From assembly GCA_904394195.1 (NCBI GenBank), contig CAJFNH010000089.1:1-5661 (forward strand): a stretch of DNA of 5,661 nucleotides, read 5' to 3'. The notes beneath the pieces were generated by a model, which was not told the DNA's origin, searched no databases, and worked only from the letters and a program-made list of their open reading frames with translations. The DNA is from Candidatus Gallimonas caecicola (GTDB taxonomy: Bacteria; Bacillota; Clostridia; Christensenellales; Borkfalkiaceae). The translations under genes were made by a program, and so were the position numbers. This document shows positions 1 through 5,354 of the stretch, in pieces (position 1 is the stretch's first letter; the number at the start of each line of letters is the position of its first letter).

Positions 1-638
1 AGCCGTTCGAGCGCCGTCTGCGCGATCGCGTCGCGCGCCGATTCGTCGGCGTCCTTCAGGCGCAGCACCATGAAGTTGGTGCCGTAGCGGAACCAGTCGC
101 TCCCGTACACTGACACCGTGCTCGGAATGCCCAGCGAGACGGACTCCAGCAGGGAGCCGTTTGCCGCGTTGACCACGAGCGCCGCATGCCCGTTCCGCCA
201 GCCGAAGGAATGGCAGGTCGAGGTGACCAGCACGTCGCCGTTTTCCAGATCCACCATGGGGGCGAAATAGCTCGTATCGGCAAAGATGTCCCGTTTGGTC
301 GTGATGGCGACCGCCTCGTGCGCAAGCGCGCCGTCATAAAAGAGAGCCTCCTGAAAGCGCAGGATGCGTTCGCTGTCCCCCTTCATGCCGTCCAGGGCAG
401 TGCGTCCCAGCCCCGTCTGCCGCCAGAGCGTCTCATAGTCCTCATCCGTCCAGCTCTCCTGCTCCAGAAGGGCGGAAATGTCCTCGCGCGCATAGGAGGG
501 GAGGGTGCGCGCACTCGCCTCTACGGCGGCGTCCGCCACCAAAAGGGCGGCGGCAAGCAGCGCAAGAAAGGCGATGATGCCGAACAGGACGGCAAGAAAA
601 ATAAAAGCGATGCGTTTTGCGATCCTTGCGGCTCTCAC
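1..638 (-). CDS. Membrane-anchored YiiX-like permuted papain-fold hydrolase (C-terminal part outside window)
   Basis: The first 212 codons are visible, from a GTG start; the gene runs off the left edge. Residues about 10-35 are strongly hydrophobic, a membrane anchor or uncleaved signal, after a basic start (MRAARIAKR). After a helical stretch (about 45-110) comes GDVLVTS (134-140), then GWRNGHAALVV (146-156) and a beta-rich segment ending FMVLRLKDA. A GD-[hydrophobic] strand followed by GHAALVV is how the YiiX/YebB-like (peptidase C92) branch of the NlpC/P60 superfamily begins. In that permuted fold the catalytic His (here probably His151) precedes the Cys, which would lie beyond the window. 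Family knowledge suggests amide or thioester hydrolysis outside the cytoplasmic membrane; the substrate is unknown. AAAGGAGG five bases upstream fixes the GTG start. It has its own promoter and follows the lipoprotein gene on the same strand. The family call rests on recognition without alignment, and without the Cys activity cannot be judged. Confidence 0.72.
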   Translation of the reverse strand, partial: MRAARIAKRIAFIFLAVLFGIIAFLALLAAALLVADAAVEASARTLPSYAREDISALLEQESWTDEDYETLWRQTGLGRTALDGMKGDSERILRFQEALFYDGALAHEAVAITTKRDIFADTSYFAPMVDLENGDVLVTSTCHSFGWRNGHAALVVNAANGSLLESVSLGIPSTVSVYGSDWFRYGTNFMVLRLKDADESARDAIAQTALER

Positions 639-643
639 GGCTT

Positions 644-649
644 CCTCCT
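644..649 (-). promoter_or_regulatory. Shine-Dalgarno site deciding the GTG start of the YiiX-like gene
   Basis: On the minus strand AGGAGG lies five bases before the GTG at 638-636. It is a full match to the anti-Shine-Dalgarno sequence and supports GTG as the start, although the frame stays open further upstream. Confidence 0.8.
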
Positions 650-666
650 TTGCGCAGTCTGCAAAC

Positions 667-695
667 AGTATATCGCTTTTTTTGCGGGCTGTCAA
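667..695 (-). promoter_or_regulatory. Sigma-A type promoter of the YiiX-like gene
   Basis: On the minus strand a perfect -35 TTGACA (695-690) is separated by exactly 17 bases from TATACT (672-667), a five-of-six match to the -10 consensus. Transcription should start near 660, giving a leader of about 22 bases that contains only the Shine-Dalgarno site. The promoter lies just downstream of the lipoprotein gene's terminator, so the two leftward genes appear to be separate transcription units. The spacer contains a run of seven A on the transcribed strand; no operator-like inverted repeat is obvious. Confidence 0.82.
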
Positions 696-718
696 CTTCC
701 GCAAAAGAAAATTGCGTG

Positions 719-748
719 AAAACCGCCCCTCCCGCAGGACAGGGGCGG
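719..748 (-). terminator. Intrinsic terminator of the lipoprotein gene
   Basis: Reading the minus strand, CCGCCCCT (748-741) and AGGGGCGG (730-723) form a perfect 8-bp GC-rich stem with a 10-base loop, followed at once by TTTT (722-719). It starts 17 bases after the stop codon of the lipoprotein gene and precedes the next promoter. The U run is short, so termination may be incomplete. Confidence 0.78.
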
Positions 749-764
749 CGGAGAGAAAATTCTT

Positions 765-1412
765 TTACAGCGTATCGGTGCGCCGCGCAAGGATCTCGCC
801 CGTCTCGGCGTCCAGAAGAAGGGCGGTGCGCTCTTTGCCGTCGGTCACGGCGGCATAGTAATAGTTTTTGTCCCGCCGCAGAAGGCGGATGCAGAACTCT
901 GCGCAGAGCACGCCGTCCTGTTCCATGCGCCCGAGCGTCTCTTTCTCCGCTTTCACCAGGCGGTCAAGAGCGTCTTGCGGCGTGAGGGTGGCCTCATTTT
1001 TAACACTCGTTGCCGCAATTTCCGTACTTTCTCCGTCCAGAACAACGCGCAGCGATACGCTGCTTTGCGGAAAGGCGTCCACCCCCTGCGAAAAGCGGTA
1101 GTCGCCGAACACGGCGGAAAAGGAGGCTTCTCCGCCCCAGCCGTCGTCGCAGTACACTTCTACGGTCCCGGTCTCCCTCGCCGGAACGATACAGATCTCC
1201 ACCACGTCGCTCATGGGGCAGGGGATTCCGTCGTCCGCATAGGGATATTCGCGCGAAACGCACGAAAGGGTGAGCGAAAAGTCCTGCGTTTCGGCAAGGA
1301 ACAGATCGGAGCGGATCTCGCTGACGCGGTCGGAATAGTCATAGGGCGCGCAGGCAGCAAGCAACGGCGCGAGCGCTGCAAGCGCAAAGGCGCAAAGCGT
1401 GCGTTTCTTCAT
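765..1412 (-). CDS. Small predicted lipoprotein of unknown function
   Basis: A 215-residue protein starting MKKRTLCAF. It has a basic n-region, a hydrophobic core and a lipobox LLAAC (17-21), so after lipid attachment at Cys21 and signal peptidase II cleavage it should sit on the outer face of the cytoplasmic membrane. Residues about 40-130 look beta-rich with three further cysteines (51, 65, 75) and one at 88, possibly disulfides. Residues about 140-180 are helical, and the end (NYYYAAVTDGKERTALLLD, then AETGEILARR) resembles the beta-hairpin style of PepSY-like domains; that is an impression, not an assignment. I do not recognise the family. The frame stays open far upstream over the divergent gene, but the signal peptide fixes the start at 1412. 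There is no Shine-Dalgarno site at the usual distance before this ATG, and I see no convincing promoter. An intrinsic terminator follows the stop. Confidence 0.82.
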   Translation of the reverse strand: MKKRTLCAFALAALAPLLAACAPYDYSDRVSEIRSDLFLAETQDFSLTLSCVSREYPYADDGIPCPMSDVVEICIVPARETGTVEVYCDDGWGGEASFSAVFGDYRFSQGVDAFPQSSVSLRVVLDGESTEIAATSVKNEATLTPQDALDRLVKAEKETLGRMEQDGVLCAEFCIRLLRRDKNYYYAAVTDGKERTALLLDAETGEILARRTDTL

Positions 1413-1586
1413 GCCATAACCATATGCGCGCCGTGCGTATAAAATGTCTTTTCGTACTTTTTTTGCATATTCGGTTGCATTTTCCCTGCGCGTGTGATAA
1501 AATGAGTAAAATTGTTCATAGCGATTGCGGCTATCGATAAAATGCCCGATCGCAAAGGGAAGGGGCTTTGCCCGTCTTTTGACCTT
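1413..1586. other. Divergent intergenic region with possible structured leader
   Basis: This AT-richer stretch separates the leftward lipoprotein gene from the rightward operon. On the plus strand it holds the promoter described separately, then a leader of about 75 bases. Within it GCGAT-TG-CGG (1521-1530) can pair with CCGATCGC (1546-1553) as an 8-bp stem with a 2-base bulge and 15-base loop, and GGGC-TTT-GCCC (1563-1573) forms a short hairpin followed by GTCTTTT. A purine tract (1554-1565) lies too far (21 bases) from the next ATG to act as a normal ribosome site. The octamer ATAAAATG occurs three times (1439-1446, 1497-1504, 1537-1544). I recognise no purine, PRPP or ppGpp riboswitch core. 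Whether the structures are functional is inference. Confidence 0.4.
1475..1503 (+). promoter_or_regulatory. Sigma-A type extended -10 promoter for the unknown gene and guaB
   Basis: TTGCAT (1475-1480) and TAAAAT (1498-1503) are separated by 17 bases, and TGA immediately before the -10 gives an extended -10 element. Each hexamer differs from the sigma-A consensus by one or two bases. A start near 1510 would leave an untranslated leader of about 75 bases. It is the best rightward promoter seen before guaB and guaA. Confidence 0.65.
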
Positions 1587-2204
1587 ATGAAGAAACTTGT
1601 TCTCAAAACGGCGCTCATCACGCTGGGGGTCGTCATCGTTCTTGCGGTCGCCGCGTTCGGCGTTGCCTCGTTGTGCGTACCCGCGGCGATGTCCGATCTT
1701 GCGTTCTCGCTCGGAATGCGTTCCGTCAGCGCCGATTATGCCTATCAGGAATATGAACGCTCGGGCGATCTGGCATATCTCTCCCGGTCCTTTGAGCTTG
1801 CCGCCGGGCTCGGCAGCAACGAAAAGGCGGACGAGCGCTTCGATGTTCTGTATGCCGCGGAAGGGTTTTCCGATCTGTGCGCCCTGCGCGATGAACAGAC
1901 GCCGCCCGTCACGGTGGGGGATACGCAGCTCACCTACAGTTACCGCGATTATGTGTGCGGACTGGGCGCCTGCGTCAAGTACCGCCTTGCGCGCGGTGAC
2001 GAGGCGATCGGGCTCGCCCTCTCCGAGACGGCGTCCGACTTTCCCTCGGGCAATCCCGCCTATCTTCTGGCGGCGGAGGCCGCGGGCAATGCGGACAGCG
2101 CCTTCTGCGCGCAGCTGCTCACGGCGTTCGGCGAGCGGGATTTTGAACATAACGAGTTGTATAATTATCTTGTAGAAATATTGGAGGCAATCGCAGATGA
2201 GTAA
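1587..2204 (+). CDS. Hypothetical single-pass membrane protein encoded directly upstream of guaB
   Basis: A 205-residue protein that I do not recognise. It begins MKKLVLKTALITLGVV with one hydrophobic segment (about 8-30), a membrane anchor or signal. The rest is mostly helical, acidic and alanine-rich, with segments such as SADYAYQEYERSGDLAYLS and NPAYLLAAEAAGNADS that resemble tetratricopeptide-like helical pairs in spacing; no clear TPR consensus repeats. The topology suggests the helical part lies outside the membrane. The ATG at 1587 is chosen because it places the basic-hydrophobic N-terminus correctly; in-frame TTG at 1512 and ATG at 1542 would add a polar extension. None of these starts has a good Shine-Dalgarno site, so the start is less certain than the frame. 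Its stop lies inside the start of guaB (ATGAGTAA, 2197-2204), so it is very likely in one operon with guaB and may share regulation with it. Confidence 0.75.
   Translation: MKKLVLKTALITLGVVIVLAVAAFGVASLCVPAAMSDLAFSLGMRSVSADYAYQEYERSGDLAYLSRSFELAAGLGSNEKADERFDVLYAAEGFSDLCALRDEQTPPVTVGDTQLTYSYRDYVCGLGACVKYRLARGDEAIGLALSETASDFPSGNPAYLLAAEAAGNADSAFCAQLLTAFGERDFEHNELYNYLVEILEAIADE
2183..2187 (+). promoter_or_regulatory. Shine-Dalgarno site of guaB, inside the upstream gene
   Basis: GGAGG lies nine bases before the guaB ATG at 2197 and within the last codons of the preceding gene. It confirms the guaB start, and with the 8-base overlap it makes translational coupling likely. Confidence 0.85.
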
Positions 2205-3651
2205 AATCGTGAAAGAAGGACTGACGTTTGACGATGTTCTTCTCATTCCGCAGGCGTCGGAGATCCTGCCCAGTCAGGTCGACCTCAGAACGACGCTTAC
2301 CCCGGGCATCGAGCTGAACATCCCCATTCTCTCCGCCGCCATGGATACGGTCACGGAGAGCCGCCTTGCCATTGCCATGGCGCGCGAGGGCGGCATGGGC
2401 ATCATCCACAAGAACATGTCCGTCGAGGCGCAGGCGAACGAGGTGGACAAGGTCAAGCGTTCGGAGCACGGCGTCATCACGGACCCGTTCTATCTCGAGC
2501 CGCAGAATCTCGTCAAGGACGCCGTGGCGCTCATGGAACGCTATCGCATCAGCGGCGTTCCCATCACAAAGAACGGCAAACTCGTCGGCATCCTCACCAA
2601 CCGCGATCTGCGCTTTGAAACCAATTTCGAGCAGCCTATCGAGAACGTGATGACCAAGGAAAACCTTGTCACGGCGCCCGTCGGCACCTCGCTCGAGGAC
2701 GCCAAGCGCATCCTGGGCAGGCACCGCATCGAAAAACTTCCCATCGTCGACGAGAAGGGATATCTCAAGGGGCTCATCACCATCAAGGATATCGAAAAGA
2801 GCATCCAGTATCCCAACTCCGCGCGCGACAGGAACGGAAGGCTCCTGGTGGGCGCGGCGGTGGGTACGGCGGCCAATACGATGGACCGCATCGCGGCGCT
2901 TGTCGAAGCCAAGGTGGACGTCATCGCCATCGATACGGCGCACGGACACCAGCGCATGGTGCTGAACAAGGTAGAGGAGATCAAGGCAAAATATCCGAAC
3001 GTGCCCCTCATCGCGGGCAACGTGGCGACGGCGGCGGCAACGGAGGCGCTCATCAAGGCGGGCGCGGACGTTGTGAAGGTGGGCATCGGCCCCGGCTCCA
3101 TCTGCACCACGCGTATCGTCGCGGGCATCGGCGTGCCGCAGCTCACCGCCATCATGGACTGCGCCGAGGCGGCGGATAAATTGGGCAGGCGCATCATTGC
3201 GGACGGCGGCATCAAGTATTCGGGCGACATCGTCAAGGCGCTCGCGGCGGGCGGCAGCGCGGTCATGATCGGCTCCCTGCTCGCGGGCACGGCGGAGAGC
3301 CCCGGCGAGATCGAGCTTTATCAGGGCAGAAGCTTCAAGGTGTACCGCGGCATGGGCTCGCTGGCGGCAATGGCGGTCGGCTCCAAAGACAGGTATTTCC
3401 AGGACAACAACAAGAAGTTCGTGCCCGAAGGCGTGGAGGGGCGCGTTCCCTACCGCGGAACGGTGTCGGAGATCGTCTATCAGATGGTGGGCGGCATCCG
3501 CTCGGGCATGGGATATTGCGGCAAGGCGGATATCGAGGCGCTGCGCACCACGAGCGAGTTCGTGCGCATCACCAATGCGGGACTTCTCGAGAGCCACCCT
3601 CACGACATCTCCATCAGCAAGGAAGCTCCCAACTATACGGTCAGAAACTGA
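2197..3651 (+). CDS. guaB: IMP dehydrogenase
   Basis: A 484-residue, full-length enzyme (E. coli GuaB is 488). It oxidises IMP to XMP with NAD+, the committed step to guanine nucleotides, in the cytoplasm, normally as a tetramer or octamer. The N-terminus TFDDVLLIPQ (10-19) starts the TIM barrel. Two CBS domains are inserted at about 93-205 (GVPITKNGKLVGILTNRDLR and LPIVDEKGYLKGLITIKDIE are their cores). The catalytic loop GPGSICTTR (298-306) contains nucleophile Cys303. The IMP phosphate sites are DGGI (336-339) and GGSAVMIGS (352-360). The mobile flap carries the Arg399-Tyr400 dyad in SKDRYFQ. The frame shows no truncation or missing catalytic residue. It is preceded by a coupled membrane protein gene and followed by a terminator and then guaA, the next pathway step. 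The intact CBS pair is known in the family to bind purine nucleotides allosterically. Confidence 0.98.
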   Translation: MSKIVKEGLTFDDVLLIPQASEILPSQVDLRTTLTPGIELNIPILSAAMDTVTESRLAIAMAREGGMGIIHKNMSVEAQANEVDKVKRSEHGVITDPFYLEPQNLVKDAVALMERYRISGVPITKNGKLVGILTNRDLRFETNFEQPIENVMTKENLVTAPVGTSLEDAKRILGRHRIEKLPIVDEKGYLKGLITIKDIEKSIQYPNSARDRNGRLLVGAAVGTAANTMDRIAALVEAKVDVIAIDTAHGHQRMVLNKVEEIKAKYPNVPLIAGNVATAAATEALIKAGADVVKVGIGPGSICTTRIVAGIGVPQLTAIMDCAEAADKLGRRIIADGGIKYSGDIVKALAAGGSAVMIGSLLAGTAESPGEIELYQGRSFKVYRGMGSLAAMAVGSKDRYFQDNNKKFVPEGVEGRVPYRGTVSEIVYQMVGGIRSGMGYCGKADIEALRTTSEFVRITNAGLLESHPHDISISKEAPNYTVRN

Positions 3652-3657
3652 CGGCAG

Positions 3658-3682
3658 AAAAACGCCCGGAGGGGCGTTTTTC
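3658..3682 (+). terminator. Intrinsic terminator between guaB and guaA
   Basis: AAAAACGCCC (3658-3667) and GGGCGTTTTT (3672-3681) form a 10-bp stem with a GGAG tetraloop; the 3' arm supplies a six-U run (3677-3682). It begins seven bases after the guaB stop codon and ends 29 bases before the guaA ATG. The arms are symmetrical, so it could also work on the minus strand. No promoter is visible between it and guaA, so guaA probably depends on read-through or on a promoter inside guaB. Confidence 0.88.
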
Positions 3683-3699
3683 CAATGAAAATACATTCC

Positions 3700-3703
3700 G
3701 GAG
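3700..3703 (+). promoter_or_regulatory. Shine-Dalgarno site deciding the guaA start
   Basis: GGAG is eight bases before the ATG at 3712 and selects it over the in-frame ATG at 3685, which directly follows the terminator U run and has no ribosome site. Starting at 3712 also gives the N-terminus expected for GMP synthases. Confidence 0.78.
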
Positions 3704-3711
3704 AAAATATC

Positions 3712-5247
3712 ATGCAACATGAACGTGTGCTCGTTCTTGACTTCGGCGGACAGTACAATCAGCTCATCGCCCGCCGCGTGCGCGACCTCAAGGTCTATTG
3801 CGACCTGAAGTCCTGCGACATGACGGCGGAGCAGATCAGGGCGTACGATCCCATCGGCATCATCTTCACGGGCGGGCCCAACAGCGTGTATGACGCCGCG
3901 TCCCCCCACATCGACCCCGCCGTGCTCGGGCTGGGCATCCCCGTTCTGGGCATCTGCTACGGCAGCCAGCTCATCGCCTATACGCTGGGCGGCAGGGTGG
4001 AACACGCCGCTTCCAGCGAATACGGCAAGCGGGAGTTCACCTTCGTGAAGGACAGTCCGCTCTCGCAGGACATCCCCGCGCGCAGCGTGTGCTGGATGAG
4101 CCATACCGACCACGTCACCGCGGTGCCGGAGGGATACGAGGTGCTCGCCTCCACGCCCACCTGCCCCGTCACGGTGTACGGCAACCGCGAAAAGAAGATC
4201 TACGGCGTGCAGTTCCACCCCGAGGTCGTCCATTCGGAGTACGGCAACAAGCTGCTGGAAAACTTTTTGTACAAGGTGTGCGGCGCGAAAGGGGACTGGA
4301 CGATGGGCGGCTTCGTTGCCGAACAGGTCGCCCAACTCAAGGAGAAGATCGGCGATAAAAAGGTGCTGTGCGCCATGTCGGGCGGGGTGGACTCCGCCGT
4401 CGCCGCAACGCTCGTCCACCGCGCCGTGGGCGATAAGCTCGTATGCGTGTTCGTCGACCACGGCCTTCTGCGCAAGGGCGAGGCGGAGGAGGTCATGGAG
4501 GTTTTCAAGGGAAAACTCGGCATGAACCTCATCCGCGCGGACGCGGGCGAGCGCTTCCTTGCAAAGCTCGCGGGCGTCTCCGATCCCGAACAAAAGCGCA
4601 AGATCATCGGCGCGGAGTTCATCAAGGTGTTTGAGATCGAGGCGAAAAAGATCGGCGCCGTCGACTTCCTGGTGCAGGGCACCATCTATCCCGACGTCAT
4701 CGAGAGCGGCAAGGATAAGTCCGCCGTCATCAAATCGCACCACAACGTGGGCGGGCTGCCCTCCGTCGTCGACTTCAAGGAGATCGTGGAGCCGCTGCGC
4801 GACCTGTTCAAGGACGAGGTGCGCCGCGTGGGCACCGAGCTGGGGCTTCCCGAGAGCGTGGTGCAGCGGCAGCCCTTCCCCGGTCCCGGGCTCGCCATCC
4901 GCATCATGGGCGAGGTCACGCGCGAAAAGCTGGAAACGCTGCGCGACGCCGACTATATCTTCCGCGAGGAGGTGGCAAAGGCGGGGCTCGCCGGCAAGAT
5001 CTGGCAGTACTTTGCCGTCATCACCAACTCCAGAACGGTGGGGGTGCAGGGGGATTTCCGCACCTACGAGAACGTCATCGCCCTGCGCGCCGTCACCAGC
5101 GTGGACGCCATGACCGCCGACTGGGCGCGCATCCCCTTCGACGTTCTGGAAAAGGTCTCCAACCGCATCACCAACGAGGTGCCGCACGCCAACCGCATCG
5201 TGTACGACATTACCTCCAAACCCCCGGCAACCATCGAGTGGGAGTGA
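3712..5247 (+). CDS. guaA: GMP synthase (glutamine-hydrolysing)
   Basis: A 511-residue cytoplasmic enzyme, usual length for the family (about 513-525). It makes GMP from XMP, ATP and glutamine. The N-terminal class I glutamine amidotransferase domain (about 5-190) starts VLVLDFGGQYNQLIARRVR and has the oxyanion strand FTGGPNSVY, the nucleophile elbow GICYGSQ with Cys82, and QFHPEV with His169 and Glu171. The ATP-pyrophosphatase domain (about 195-385) has the P-loop SGGVDS (223-228). The C-terminal dimerisation domain (about 390-511) has QRQPFPGPGLAIR and ends in the conserved TSKPPATIEWE. All catalytic residues are present. The Ser in GICYGSQ replaces the more usual Met or His beside the nucleophile, a tolerated position. 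It follows guaB, the preceding step, across an intrinsic terminator, and no terminator follows it. Its 3' end is a known hotspot for island insertion, relevant to the AT-rich DNA beyond. Confidence 0.98.
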   Translation: MQHERVLVLDFGGQYNQLIARRVRDLKVYCDLKSCDMTAEQIRAYDPIGIIFTGGPNSVYDAASPHIDPAVLGLGIPVLGICYGSQLIAYTLGGRVEHAASSEYGKREFTFVKDSPLSQDIPARSVCWMSHTDHVTAVPEGYEVLASTPTCPVTVYGNREKKIYGVQFHPEVVHSEYGNKLLENFLYKVCGAKGDWTMGGFVAEQVAQLKEKIGDKKVLCAMSGGVDSAVAATLVHRAVGDKLVCVFVDHGLLRKGEAEEVMEVFKGKLGMNLIRADAGERFLAKLAGVSDPEQKRKIIGAEFIKVFEIEAKKIGAVDFLVQGTIYPDVIESGKDKSAVIKSHHNVGGLPSVVDFKEIVEPLRDLFKDEVRRVGTELGLPESVVQRQPFPGPGLAIRIMGEVTREKLETLRDADYIFREEVAKAGLAGKIWQYFAVITNSRTVGVQGDFRTYENVIALRAVTSVDAMTADWARIPFDVLEKVSNRITNEVPHANRIVYDITSKPPATIEWE

Positions 5248-5354
5248 GACGTCGCGGGCGGACGGGTCTGTGGACTCTGCGTAAGTCCGAAAAAGTTATC
5301 GACAAACATACGAAAGTTAAAAAGCGCATAAAAATGTAAGGTTTTTTAGCATCT
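5248..5354 (+). other. Composition junction downstream of guaA
   Basis: The first 40 or so bases after the guaA stop are still GC-rich; from about 5289 the sequence turns AT-rich and stays so. GGACT (5272-5276) and AGTCC (5284-5288) form a 5-bp inverted repeat with a 7-base loop, but only A follows, so it is not an intrinsic terminator for guaA. TTATCGACA (5296-5304) differs by one base from the DnaA box consensus, alone and so unconvincing. AAGG (5338-5341 region) precedes the next gene's ATG by 13 bases, a poor spacing. I see no convincing promoter. This is a candidate left boundary of an acquired element; no duplicated attachment core can be seen inside the window. Confidence 0.5.

Noticed and set aside
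186..985. Several plus-strand open frames opposite the YiiX-like and lipoprotein genes
   Set aside because: They lie antisense to better supported genes, are rich in Arg, Ser and Pro as expected of GC-rich shadow frames, and run through the terminator and promoter near 667-748.
1502..1540. Small frame MSKIVHSDCGYR whose first five residues match the GuaB N-terminus
   Set aside because: Eleven identical bases with guaB at 2197, but no ribosome site, an immediate stop and overlap with the proposed -10 element. No wider duplication flanks it, so it is taken as coincidence.
1413..2246. Upstream in-frame extension of the lipoprotein frame, giving 493 residues
   Set aside because: It runs antisense to the guaB-linked gene, and the lipoprotein signal peptide with lipobox would be buried in mid-protein. 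The start at 1412 is far more sensible.
3685..3711. Earlier in-frame ATG for guaA
   Set aside because: It directly follows the terminator U run, has no Shine-Dalgarno site and would add nine residues not typical of the family.
2119..5187. A 1022-codon open frame on the minus strand opposite guaB and guaA
   Set aside because: Its codons are the exact reverse complements of guaB and guaA codons, which share one frame. It stays open only because those genes avoid TTA, CTA and TCA. Its His-, Asp- and Arg-rich product looks like no real protein, and both sense genes are certain.
5296..5304. DnaA-box-like TTATCGACA
   Set aside because: One mismatch to the consensus and no cluster of further boxes, so there is no support for a replication origin.
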